A stretch of 64,000 bases of DNA, taken from positions 310,001 to 374,000 of the forward strand of contig BEDY01000002.1 of NCBI GenBank assembly GCA_002335605.1, given 5' to 3'. This document shows, one piece after another, positions 29,551 to 40,821 of the stretch. Numbering within the stretch: position 1 is the first letter of the stretch; each line of letters starts with the position of its first letter. A program made the translations under genes and the position numbers. Origin of the DNA: Prillingera fragicola (taxonomy: Eukaryota; Basidiomycota; Tremellomycetes; Trichosporonales; Trichosporonaceae). The notes beneath the pieces are model-generated. The model was not told where the DNA came from, did not search any database, and was given only the letters and a program-made list of their open reading frames with translations.

Positions 29551-32399
29551 ATGCCTCCAATCAAGCTCAAGCTGAACCTCGGCGGCATCGTCCCTCCTCC
29601 ACCACCTCAAGGCGGGGCACGCAGAGCGAATGTGTCGGATGGAAGCAGAGAAGGGAGCTCGCGGCTGGTAACCCCGGACTCGACCAGGTCCCCAGAAAGG
29701 AACTCACGGGGCGACGACGACAATGCCAACGGCAACGGCCGTGTCGCTGGACCGGGTCCATCAACGATCCGCATTTCACTTGGGAAGCCTTCGTCTGGCA
29801 CACCGTCGGCGTCGTCCTCTTCAGCTCCCACGCCTATGAGTATCACCCCCGTATCCACGCCTGGTCACAATGACAAGCCCAAGAAGCGTGGACGCCCATC
29901 AAAGGCACGTCCATCCGCCATCCCAGCGCATGTCATTAGCCCACGCCCGCCGACGGTTACTCGCTCGCCACCAACAATTGTCTCAACTCCAGGTTCCGAC
30001 TTCGAGGTCAAGATTGAGAATGACTGGGATATGGACCCGCTCGCGCTGCCATGGTCGCCAGGGGCGATGGCCAACGCACCATACGAGGGAAGTGCAACAC
30101 CAGCGACACCCGGCGATCGTGAGGGAAGTGTCGATACACCGTCTGGGCGACAGCCTGTGAAGTGGAAGCGTATCAAGCGACCATTTAAAGAGCTGGGTAA
30201 CAAGTGTCTCCAGGAGATGCGGCGAAAGGATGTGGTGAGCACCGTGACCCCGCCCTGTGACAGCTGCTGACCGTTCCAGTACGGGTTCTTCTTGGAGCCA
30301 TGTACGTACAGCAAAAGACCCTATCTGACCCAACTAACACCACAGTGAATCCTGAAGAGTATCCTGGCTATCTAGACATTATCGGCGGCGAAGACAAGAT
30401 GATGGACCTGCAGACAATGCAGAATAAGCTCGACGACGACGAGTACCGCGGGATGAGCGACCTCGAAGCCGACTTTCGCATGATGTACGAAGCTGCAACA
30501 ACATTCAACCTTCCCGGCAGTGCACCACACCGTGAAGCCAACAAGGTCTTCAACCACGGCATGAAACACATTGAGCGCGCAAAGCCCCTCATCCTCACTC
30601 CTTCCCCGTCACCATCCCCTTCACAACGTCCGTCCGCACTACCCGACTCGGAGCACGGCACCCCCAGCGCGGGCTCTGGTCGGCACAAGGACGTCCCACC
30701 GCATCGCACCATTCCCGAACAGATGCTAGGCTTCCCTCCTAACTCACTCCAGGCCCTCGCGGTCGGCTGGAACCTCACAGGCGGCCGCCGCGTGCGCGCC
30801 AAGCGCTTTGTGCGCGGCCGCGAGAAGTTTGTTGGCAAGTGGCGCGACTGGACAACGGACGGTAGTCGCGACATGGCTGAGATGGACGATCCTCACGAGG
30901 TCCTCGAGGAGTGGCGACTTCGGCGCGGTGACGAGTGGCGTACTGTCACCGACTGGCCACGTATTCGCGACGAGGACGAGGCGTGGTGGGAGTGGGACGG
31001 CTACGGAGGCCCCACCGGTCAGCCGCCTCTGCCTGGTGCACCGCGTATAAAGCCGCCAACGTTGCGGACGCGAGAGTTGGGATATTTCGACTTTGGAGTG
31101 TATCCCGAGGTTGAGGCTGAGCTCCATCAGCTGCGACAGTCGTACCAGGGCGATCAGGGAATCGATGATATGGAGCCACTGGCGCAGCATCTCCGCCCCG
31201 AGCCGCCGCGCCAGGAACCCCTGCCTGCTGGATGGCCAACGCAGAACTTTGTCAACATCTACGAGTCGAGCCCTGCCGTCGATTATTTGCGACACATATG
31301 TCTGGGCAGCACGCGCGGCGAGGCATACAATGACAGCGTCCAGCGCTTCCTCAGGGGTGCCATCGACGGTGCGGCCCAGCGACGCAAGGACAGTGGCGCT
31401 ATGGATGATGACAAGCCCACTGGGGGCGATATCGCTCTCCAAGAGTACGTGGCGGACAAGTGGCACGACGGTGTGTTGCACTCGCACACCTCGAAGCTCG
31501 TCGGCGAGACCGTACGTGCCCTCTCCGCTGCTGCAGCCAAAACCGAGCCCGATGCCGACGGCGATGTGCCAATGACAACCAACCCGGCACTGGCTCCGGA
31601 GCCTATCCTCAACGCAGCGCAGCAGGCCTACAGCCGCATTGCACTGCGCGCGCTTACCTCAGCCCGAAACCCACTGGACCTGCAGCCCCTCCTCCGCGAG
31701 CCAGCCGACTTCATGTATCTCGGTGTCGGCGGCAAGAGTGGCGTCAAAGAAGCTCTGGGATGGGTTGGGAACGAGATCGAGCGCATGGGCAAGGTGCGCA
31801 TTGAGGAGGCTGCGGCCAAAGAGGCTGCCAAGGTGAAGGACAAGTCGGAGGCGAGCGCGAAGCTGGGATTCAAGCGTAGCGCGTCGGACGAGGCCGACAC
31901 GCCAGAGGCTAAGAGGTCGCGTGTCGCTACGCCCGCCGACGAGGCCGCCGAGGACGCGAGCACCGTGGTACCTAACGGGAATGGTAGCGAGCCTACATCT
32001 GCGAACGTAAGCGTTTCGGCTGTCCCGGCCGCGCCCGTCGTGGAAAACCAGACGCCAGTCGAGGTCAAGCCCTCGCCTGCAGCTGTCGCAGCGGCCACTC
32101 CCTCGGCTGCCACTCCCTCGGCGCCCACCGCGCCTGGCGCTCCCGTCACCGCAGCCCCAGTCCCAGCCGCGACGCCGTCGGCACAAACAGCCCCCGGCGC
32201 GCCCGTGGTGGCCGCACCAGAGAACCAGACCCCAGCGGTCCCGGAACCCGACCCGGAGAACGGGCTCAGGCAGCTGCGCCTCGAGCTCGTAGCGCTGTCC
32301 AAGTTCTACCCGCTTGCATCGCTGCGTAAGATGGACCGCGCGGATGCGACAAGGCTGTTGCCTGCTAATGTCAGGGGGCTTATGAGTCGGCCGCCGTAG
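29551..32399 (+). CDS. Bromodomain protein (BRD7/BRD9-like layout)
   Basis: Nuclear acetyl-lysine reader. Three exons, 29551-30234, 30280-30301 (22 nt) and 30346-32399, about 919 aa. The N-terminus is basic and Pro/Ser-rich with an AT-hook-like KKRGRPSKARPS. A single bromodomain lies at about residues 205-310: FKELGNKCLQEMRRKD, YGFFLEPLNPEEYPGYLDII, then MMDLQTMQNKL and the acetyl-lysine Asn in AATTFN. The usual Pro-Met-Asp-Leu of the ZA loop reads Met-Met-Asp-Leu here. A conserved-looking region follows (VGWNLTGGRRVRAKRFVRGREK; WRTVTDWPRI; AQQAYSRIALRALTSARNP), then an Ala/Pro-rich tail and LALSKFYPLASLRKM-like end. Assignment to BRD7/9 (SWI/SNF) versus another yeast-type bromodomain subunit is not certain. 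The 22-nt exon sits inside the domain and is needed for it. Confidence 0.8.
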
Positions 32400-33249
32400 A
32401 GAGTAGGCGAGGTTTGTTTATCACCAACAATTATGTATAATTCCGCATTCTTGACGAGCCACAGCCCACACTGACGCACTGATACTGACTGAACTTTGGC
32501 TAAAGCCGCTCCATGCGATCAATCGCCATCCTGCAGCTATGCGACTGGATAGCCTATTTAAAGTGAAGTGAGCATCGCTGGGGCTGCAACACCCAGGCGT
32601 TGAATGGGGTAATATAGGTATGCGTTCGATGTAGAGCACAGCTGGACCGAGATCGTGCCGACTCAAACGAAGTGGCTCTGGTACAGTTAGGCGGAAGGTC
32701 AGAACCCACTCGAGGTGGTGCCAGTTGCCGTTGCCTTGTGGGCATGGTGGGCACCTTGGCTACAGGCACGCGTGAGGCACATCTGGTTCTCATGCGCTCA
32801 ACGACTCCTCTGTGCGTTACGCGGCGCGAGCGTCCCATGTTGCGCTAGCCTAGCGGTTCAACGCGGTTGCGCAGGAAAACGCATGACTGTGGGCCAGTGA
32901 ATATGATTTACACACATCCACACTTTCTTTCTGAAGTTATCAGTTGAAGAAGCAATCATTTCTCAAGGTGATGATTCGCTGGTCTTGTCGTGCATTTTTG
33001 GCATACTTGAGCTGCTTTCTTTACCTGAATATACCTCTGCCTAATCAGACAGTTCCATGTACTGCAACCTCATGTCCAAGGGTTCTGATTCTACATTGTT
33101 CCTTCGAACAATCGATCCCCAGACGGAGGTTGACAACCAATTAGCCGTTTTAACCGGAAACATCCCATGGCCACCCAGCAACGATCGCTCCAGGACGTTG
33201 TTCCAACCATGCATTGAATGTCTAGTCTCCACCATGCTAAATCTCCCTC
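32400..33249. other. Convergent intergenic region, no gene seen
   Basis: 850 bp between two converging genes, longer than the other convergent gaps in this window (95-265 bp). No open frame with domain features, no repeat found by eye. Confidence 0.45.
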
Positions 33250-36215
33250 CTACACACTCGCCAGGCGCGTCAAGAAGCTCTCAAACACGCGCTTGCCGTT
33301 CCTCAGATTGAGCAGCCTCATGCGCTCGTTCGCCAAGTGGCCCGCGTCCGAACTCTGTCCCAGGGGCAAGTGGACACAAGGTGCCGCAAACTCTCTCTCC
33401 AGCCACGACATGGTCGGCACTGTCCCACCCTCACGGATCTTGAGCGGTGCCACGCCCCAGATATCCTCGACGGCGTCTTCGAGGGCGCGGAAGTAGGGCG
33501 ATTCCAGGTTGGCGAGCCACCAGGACGCGGCGTGCGTGACGGTGACTTCAAACTGGTTGGGCGACGCGAGTCCTTCAAACGTCTTCTCGCAGAAGGCCAC
33601 AAGGCCGTCGACGATCGTGTCGAGATCCTGATCAGGGACGATACGTAGACAAATATCGGCAGTGACGGCGCGAGGGATGACAGTCTTGTTTGCCGAACCA
33701 GACGTGGTAATGTTGGCAATAGAGAAGGACGGCTGGCGCCAAACGCGTACAAGATCTTCGAGCTTGCGACCAGATGCGCGGGCAACGTCGGCGAGTAGCG
33801 CGACTTCCTTGTCTGTCTGCGGACGCACAGAGCTGTAAAACTCTGGCATCTTCACACCCTCGGCATCGGCCAAGCTTGACAGCAGTCGCACCAGGTCAAA
33901 CATTGGCTCGGCAACGGCACCACCTTCGACTCCGTTGTGCGCATCGTCGCCCTCGCTTGACACCTTGAGGTTGGCGTACACCACACCACGCATGCCGTAC
34001 ACCACACAGGGGTCGTCTTCATCGATCCAAGTAGAGTTGGATAGCAGAATAACGTCGACATGGCCAATGTGGCTCTTATGTTTGCGCACAGCCGTTGCAA
34101 ATCCACGGCTGCCGGCCTCCTCCTCGCCCTCGATAAGCATGACGAGATCAACGTCAAGCTCACGACGCTGGCGGAGCGCAGCCGCCGCACATGCAACAGC
34201 AAGGATCGGACCCTTGTTGTCCGTCACTCCACGGCCGTAAAGGTACCCATCGCGGCCAGTAAGCTCGAATGGGTCGGTCTCCCAGTCCTTTTCGCCCACA
34301 GGCTGGACGTCGTAGTGTCCATAAAATAGCACACGCTTGCGAGGCTTGCCCGTGTCGCGTCCCGAAAATGTTGCGAGCACGAGGGGGTTGCGACCGGGGT
34401 CGCCCGAGAGCATCTCTGACTGTGCGCCAAGCTGGCCAAGAACCTTCTTGAGCAAGTGGGCGCCTTGACGACAGCTCTCGCGGTGCGCCTCATCGCTGAC
34501 GGTGGGCACTGCAACGAGCTTGGAGAGCGCGTACAGCATGACGTCGGCGCCGCCCTCAATGTCGACGTCCACCTCCGTGTCATGCGTTGGCTCACCCGCG
34601 ACGGAGATGCTCCAGATCTTGACATACGAGTCATTGCCAGCCGTGATAAGCTCCCAGCCCTCCTTGGTATCGGGCACAATAGTGCTCGCCAGCACGGCCT
34701 CATGAGCGAGGAAAGATGCCGTGCAGTCAAACGTCTCGTCAATGCGCAGCAACCGGCCGTCGGCTGCCCCAGTGTACACCTCGCCACCCAGAGGGGTCAT
34801 GGTCATGACGTCGGCCTCGTGAGCCTCGATCGTGCGAATGCGCGCGCCAGTTTCGAGATCCCAAACATCGATTTCTCCGTCCTGCAGACCGGCGTACAGC
34901 AGCGACTCTCGGAAAGCCAGTGACAGCACGGCACCGGACAGCCCATTAAACTCGCGGACCAGACTCAGGCCGCCACCAGGAGCACATTCCCAAATCTTGA
35001 CGTCGCTGTCGCCACTGCCACTCGCGAGCCATTTTGAACCGTCAGGGCGATGCACCATTTGGAGCGCGTAAACGTAGCCATAGTGGGCAGTAAAGACGGT
35101 CGAGTCGACGTCAATCTCAAACTCGATAACCTCACCCTTGCCTGCCGACAAGCGTCCGGCGACGTCGGCCGCGGATACACTGCCCCTTGACGAGACTGGT
35201 TGCGCACTTGCCGGGATTCCGGGGGTGCGAGGGGTGGAGGAGCCGCTACCGCAGTTCGCCGGTGGCGTATCGAAGAAGGAGTGGGGCTTGTATCGTCCAG
35301 ACCGCTGTCCCGGGGTGGACACCTGAGACTTGCCTGCTTTCAATGCCAGGCTATCCAAGCCTTCCTCAATTCCAGCGGCACGCTTATGTGCGGCGGTCGC
35401 CAACACTGCAGTAACACCTGCTGAGGCGTCTGGAGCGCGGTGTGCGCCCGTCAATGGCCGCGCAAAGTTGACCCATTGGATAGATGTATTCTGTGCGCCA
35501 AAGTACAGGGTTCCGCCGTTGCGGCAGTCCCATGCCAAGGAGAAGATGTCTCCTGACGTGTCGTCGCATGGGTGAATGAGGTAGAGAGGCTCAAAGGTCG
35601 ATGTCGACCAGATCTGCCATCAGCGCTTGTCTTTAGCGATACAACTCACGCGGACATCTCCAGCAGAGCTCGAAGAAACGAGCCACCCTTTCTCCTTAAT
35701 GATGAGAAGCGCAAGCACACTCCCCGCGTGGCCGAGGAGACGGAAGAGCGGCTGCAGCGTAGTACGGGAGAAGACTGTAATCTCGTTGTCCCGGCTTTGG
35801 CATCCAGCGTAGACAAACTTGTCATCTGCAGTAAGACTGACAACCCGTCCAGTGCCGACGCTGAGCAGGTGCGACAGCTTTGGGCTCTCGCCGATGCGCT
35901 GGCGCGTGAGCGAGTCGGCTGGTTTGGCACAGCGAAAGCAGCGTTTGGAAGGAGTAATAGGTGCAGATCGAGCGCGTTCAAGAGTTATTGGCCGTTTGCG
36001 CGCGTGCGGATTGTCCATGTAGCGCATGGTGCAAGTTGCAAGACAAGAAAATGTGGGCGAGGAAACTAGTCAGCACACCACTTTGAACACAACTGCAGCG
36101 CGTACTCACCCTTGCGCATCTTCTCAACACCAGGCTCGAGGCCGGAAGCGCCGGCGGCACGGGGTGTTGTCGACCCACGAGCCGTGTGGGGCGAGCTGGG
36201 CCCCGATGTCGCCAT
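33250..36215 (-). CDS. DUG2: DUG2: WD40 + M20 peptidase, glutathione degradation
   Basis: Component of the cytosolic Dug2-Dug3 complex, which removes the glutamyl group of glutathione. Three exons: 36110-36215, 35650-36065, 33250-35613, about 961 aa. After a disordered N-terminus, WD40 blades run over about residues 60-450 (RVVSLTADDKFVYAGCQSRD; LLGHAGSVLALLI; WLASGSGDSDVKIWE; GLQDGEIDVWDLETGARI; LITAGNDSYVKIWSI). The M20 metallopeptidase half carries its zinc ligands in order: FYGHYDVQPVG, GRGVTDNKGP, LIEGEEEAGS, and SDAGHLANE near the end, plus the dimerisation domain between. Size is a little above yeast Dug2 (878 aa). The start at 36215 is chosen as the first ATG in the spliced frame; the first-exon join is the less certain one. 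Confidence 0.88.
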
Positions 36216-36849
36216 TCCGCGCGATGGCTTGCTTGCAGTGACAGGCGCTGTCGAGAGAGGAAGATTGCGGGTGCTCCGCGAGAAGCCTGAGGGAGAAGCG
36301 GAGACTGTCGCGTATCTGCGGACTGACCGCGTAGGCTCGGTCGCGATCGGGCGAGCGTTTGAGCGCGTTGGGTTCGAGGCACTACTGTCGTATGGGAGAT
36401 GACGGCAGGCGCGCGGCCGCTAGCGAGGTCGGTCCGCTCCGACTGTTTATCTAGACGTAGGCAAGCAAGTGTCAGAAGTCACCGTATGTCCTAAGCGAGG
36501 ACAGAAGCGGGAGATAGACAAGAGAGACCTAGTCTGCTGGAGCGTAGAGGAGAGCAATGACAAGCAAGACGAGCAGTGATGGTGACACAGTGGAGGGTGT
36601 TTCACGCGGTAACTTGGAATTGGAATGTTGGCTGGGTGGCAATCACGTCACCCCAACCTGGAGGCCCGCCCAATGACAAGGAAGACAAGGCCAACAGCCC
36701 GCAGTGTGCATTGATGCAGCTCAAAGTCTGCTCAGAGGATCAGACACACGGGCTTAGCATTCATGCATGCACTAGGGCTCAATACAAGACTCGGATGGGG
36801 TCAAAACGTAGTAATGTAACTCATAAAACCAACAGCCATCTGGGTGCCA
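36216..36849. other. Intergenic, DUG2 upstream region
   Basis: 634 bp between two minus-strand genes. The frame stays open for a short way upstream of the DUG2 start without a better ATG. No separate gene is seen. Confidence 0.4.
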
Positions 36850-38183
36850 CTATCTCTTGACCGCCTTCTCTGGGTCCTTCTCATACGCGTTGACCCACTT
36901 ATCCCACGCCCTAGCCGCCTTGCTCATCGTCCCTTCAAGGTCGGACAGCACCTGACCACGCTCCCAAGCCTCGTCCTCCCAGTTCTTGCTCTCGTAGACG
37001 CCAGAGAGCTGCCAGCCAAGGGACTGGAGAACGTCCTCTGTTGGCGGGACGGTCGTGTGGTGCTGCTTGAATCGTTTAGGGTTGCGGTGCATACATTGGC
37101 CAAGGAGATACGACTCCAGCAGATCGGCCCGGTGAGAGGAAACAAATGAGAGGCGGAGCGAGTCCGCGGTCGCGGACGCATCGCCAGAGCCTGCCGTTGA
37201 GGACAGGCGTTTCGTAACAGACCGAGCCGTCTTGGCGCCACGGAACGAGGCTGCAGCCCACACGGCGTCCACTTCAAGCGCTCCTCCTGAACGGTCAGCT
37301 CAGCCTCTCGCAGAAACGTACCAAATACCCAGCCGCAGAATACGAGTGCCCAGTCCAGGGCTGCTGTAACCGGGAGCAGACCGGTCGCGATCACAGCGTC
37401 GCGCTGCGCCTTGCTCTTCGTGCGCAGGAGAGAGTTGATGAACTCTACCCGTAGCTCCTCGGGCGTCATGTGCATGAGCGGGGGGTAGATGAGCACAAGT
37501 TCCTCGAGCTTGACTGTCAGCTGGGTCGTTGGCGCTTGCTTCTCGTCGTCGTCGTCGTCGTCGCTGACTTCCTTGCCTGCTCCCACCTCCGAGGGAAGGG
37601 CGGCCTTCTCACCCGGTGCACACGTCGAGCACCCCTCGCCAGTCTTACCATGGTGTGCGTCACCGTCACGGGGGATACGAGTTAAGAAATCGAGGTCGGC
37701 CGTCGTCGCATGATTGACAGCCCATGACACGCCCTTGGTCACCCTAGACTTAACGCCAGCCCAGCTAGCTACTTTGGCTTTACTCTCATGAGCCTCCCGG
37801 ACCTCATGCTGCCATCGCCTCTGGATCTTATGACTTGTCCGCTCGGCATCGTTCTTGAGTAACGGCGGTGGGGGAGGGGTATAGATGAGAAAGCGGAGGG
37901 GTGGGGGAGGCGTGCCCTGCTTGAGATTTGATGGGGCGGGAAAGGGAACGATATACGCGATAAGTTTGTGCGGGTCGCGAATGTAGTGGTCTGGAGAAGG
38001 GGGAAGTTGCGACTCGGAGACGGTGGACGAGGCGCGGTCGCGCTGGGTGGGGCCGGGGACGGCTAGGGTGTCGTTTACTGTGCTGGAAACGGGGGGTAGA
38101 GTGGTAGGGGCTAGAAGTTTGTCGTTATCATGCGGAGCATCAGACGTCGTGACGGCCGGCGTCACCTCGCTGCCCACAGTCAT
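36850..38183 (-). CDS. Unrecognised protein with one hydrophobic segment
   Basis: Two exons, 37322-38183 and 36850-37286, about 432 aa. The 35-nt intron is needed to pass from one frame to the next; the join gives VFCGWVFGGALEVDAVW. I do not recognise the family. Visible: a Thr/Pro-rich N-terminus; a Pro-rich patch (TPPPPLRFLIYTPPPPPLLK); a helical, charged part (IQRRWQHEVREAHESKAKVA); an Asp run of six after EVS; then an ordered-looking region, LEELVLIYPPLMHMTPEELR and FINSLLRTKSKAQRDAVIA, followed by a hydrophobic helix LLPVTAALDWALVFCGWVF. The C-terminal 120 residues are globular-looking with several Trp and His. The ordered C-terminal half suggests a conserved family; a membrane or peripheral-membrane place is possible. 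Confidence 0.62.
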
Positions 38184-38555
38184 TGGATGTAAAGTGTCAG
38201 AGGAAGGAACGAAGGCGGAAACATGAACGGTAAAGGTGTGACGTATCAGCTAGTGGCGAGCTGGTGGAGGTTGTCCACCCTGGCGCAGTCTTTGTTTTGG
38301 TGCAGTTTTCACTCCTGGGAGGCCCGGCTGTACAAATACGACGAAGTGCATATGCAAAGAAGTGGTTACACTGCCAGAAATGCTACAGTGGGGCAAGAGA
38401 CTTAAGGTACACATGGCAGGGACTGTCGTTACAATGGTAATAGGCGACTGGGTCGAGGGTACCGCTTCCTGCGGTCGTCTACGTAAACAAGGGAAACAGG
38501 CATCTGTGACTGGTCAACCAAGCGGGATAATCTTGGCTCACAGGTTGGGCTACTT
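38184..38555. other. Short intergenic gap
   Basis: 372 bp with the promoter of the gene starting at 38183 and the 3' flank of the next minus-strand gene. Nothing else is seen. Confidence 0.4.
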
Positions 38556-39644
38556 TCACTGCTCTGTAACGGGGACGGGAGGGCATACCGGGGTCGACAC
38601 CGACCTGGGCACACCGCGCTCCTTTGACTTGCGGTGCGGCAACGTGAGGGTGATGTTGCGGTGGAGTCGATTTCGAGGTATCAAAGCGTTCGGATCGTTG
38701 ATGTCGCTCTTTGCGATCTTAAACCCTGAACTGCTCGGGAAGGTGGCAGAGCGAGGTGACGGACATGGCGAGGGCTTGAACGCTCCTGGGCCAAAGATGT
38801 GGAACCACCAGTCACCGTAGTACCACACCCCTTCGTCGTCTGGTGTGCGTCCAAACCAGCGAATGGGACGCCAATGGCCCTGGAATAGGACCTGGTTCTT
38901 GATGGTCATAGAATGGGTACTTGGCACGACGTGGACAATGTCGCCTTCCGGCAATGTGAAAGGGAGAACGAACGAGTACCCGTTGCGCGACCATGGCTTC
39001 CCGACAGTCTTGGCGACTGTGTTGTGGTTGACTGTCGAGAGGAATGCTGTACTTGCCCTCGCGAGGCAGTCTCGAACGGCCCGCTCCTGCGCGTGCAGCG
39101 GAGCCTGGACCTTCACACTTGCCTCCAGAAAGAGCGATTCGATGTAAGTATCGAGCATGGCAATGTTGATAGCGCGGCACATGCTGTCGCGCCATGAGTT
39201 GGCTTCCATGTCGAAGGCAGCGCGGATATACCACGGCCCCTCGTATCCCTCAAAGTGGTCGGTCGCCTCGGAGGCTTGAACACTGATGGCCTGGAACTGC
39301 TCACGGAGGACGCAGCTAAACCCATGCCGAATCAAAGCGCGCACAAACTGATCGGCAGGGGAGGCGTTGGTTGGCAGGCGGCGGAGGTGGAGAGGAAAGA
39401 GCTCGTGAGGGTCGTCATTCAGAGAGCCTGGGCCGCATGGAATATCATCCAGCAGAGACTCCGAGTCTTTGGGCGACGCCGGTTGTGGTGAATCCGAGAT
39501 CCAGTATCCATCGAGCACCAGGGCCGCTGCGAGTTCGTCGGTGAGATAGTCGGGAAAGTGGACGGGTTTGAGGTTGCAGGTCGCTGCTTGAAAGTTGAAT
39601 GGGTAGGTGGAGGGGTCGAAGAGGGGACCCTTCTTGGGTGCCAT
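38556..39644 (-). CDS. Unrecognised hypothetical protein
   Basis: Single open frame of 362 codons from the ATG at 39644 (MAPKKGPLFDP); an in-frame ATG 18 codons earlier at 39698 is also possible. I do not recognise it. The composition is that of a soluble, folded protein: many aromatic residues (GPWYIRAAFDMEANSWRD; VWYYGDWWFHIFGPG), a His/Cys scatter, no signal peptide, no membrane span. The N-terminal 25 residues (PSTYPFNFQAATCNLKPVHF) and the Trp-rich part near residues 270-320 look the most ordered. The C-terminal 50 residues are Ser/Pro/Arg-rich. No intron is needed. It may be a lineage-specific protein. Confidence 0.55.
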   Translation of the reverse strand: MAPKKGPLFDPSTYPFNFQAATCNLKPVHFPDYLTDELAAALVLDGYWISDSPQPASPKDSESLLDDIPCGPGSLNDDPHELFPLHLRRLPTNASPADQFVRALIRHGFSCVLREQFQAISVQASEATDHFEGYEGPWYIRAAFDMEANSWRDSMCRAINIAMLDTYIESLFLEASVKVQAPLHAQERAVRDCLARASTAFLSTVNHNTVAKTVGKPWSRNGYSFVLPFTLPEGDIVHVVPSTHSMTIKNQVLFQGHWRPIRWFGRTPDDEGVWYYGDWWFHIFGPGAFKPSPCPSPRSATFPSSSGFKIAKSDINDPNALIPRNRLHRNITLTLPHRKSKERGVPRSVSTPVCPPVPVTEQ

Positions 39645-40821
39645 GCTGGTGGGAGGAGGGTGGGTGGCGAGGTGGCAGTACTGGGCCGGGGAGCTCACAG
39701 AGCTGTCAGCATGCAGGCAGGTAGCCGAGGAGGTTGCAGGGTTGGAGCTGCCGGTGAGAGTGGGAGACGTGAAAGAGGAGTATTGAAGACTTTAAAGGTG
39801 GGATGCCGAAGACGCGTGGATGCGAAGTCGAGGGTGGATTTGCGACATTGAATGGCCAGGGGTGACATTTCACCGTGACTCGCCACTTGACGTGCACCAT
39901 GCACCACCGCAGTTTCATGGCACTCTCTCAACCTGCCTTAGCTTTTGGCGATCTTGAAGCCTGGCCAAGCCGCTCTCAACAACTTCCACTCTTTGGGAGT
40001 CCGGATGCGAGGCCCCGAGTAACACCAACGGAGGACGCTATCGAGCTCCGTCACGGTAACACCCCTTCATGCACTTCATGGCCCTTCAGTTGCGTCAATT
40101 CGGTCAAGTCACTTGTGCATGTCAGTTGCACCACGCAGCTGTACAGCTGGATGTGCAAGCTGCAAAACGCACAGAAGCCATGCACAGAGGTACAGAGGTC
40201 AGTGCACGCACTAGAGTGCCCACTCAAAGGCCCAAGTGTGTCAGGCCTGTCAGGGGTTCAGAGATCAGCCCGCCGATGGAACCCCAGCGCCACATGCACA
40301 GACCTCAACCACGCCGCAAAGACCAACCACCAAAGACGGGCGTGTACAAGGCGAACAGGCGGTCGCCACCCGGCTGGCGAGTCACAGAACCGTGGATGTC
40401 ACTCTGGGGTGCGTCGATGCCAAGACGACGCACAGCGACGAGGTCCATGCGTCAACGCCGCTGCGGCGCGCGGGGGGACCGGGATGCTAGGAGGATCAAG
40501 TTTCGAGCATTGACGTTCCGCATGTCGTGCTCGTGCGTCACGGTCGGTCTGGGCGCCGATGCCCGTGTCCCAGCGCACGAGTGGGCGGCAGCGCGTGGGC
40601 GCAAAAGGTGCGTTGCGGTGTGCGTGGGTTAGTTTGCCTAGCTGTGCCTTCAGTAGGTTAGTCCACCTGTCAGCTGGTGTTTGGCACCAGTGCTAAGGCC
40701 AACTGCTGCATTACTGCAATCTCTACGGCAGGCACAACTCTGCTAAAACAGCCCTTGGCTGACCCTCCGTCGTCCGTTGCTACACTGATCGTCGTGGCAG
40801 TCACTCTACAACACTCACAGC
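39645..40821. other. Intergenic, no gene supported
   Basis: 1.2 kb upstream of the hypothetical gene and downstream of TUP1. Frames open for up to about 210 codons occur on the plus strand but are low in hydrophobic periodicity and lack motifs; I leave them out. Confidence 0.45.

Noticed and set aside
31628..32302. 224-codon antisense frame at the end of the bromodomain gene
   Set aside because: Low-complexity Ala/Ser/Gly shadow of the plus-strand Ala/Pro-rich tail.
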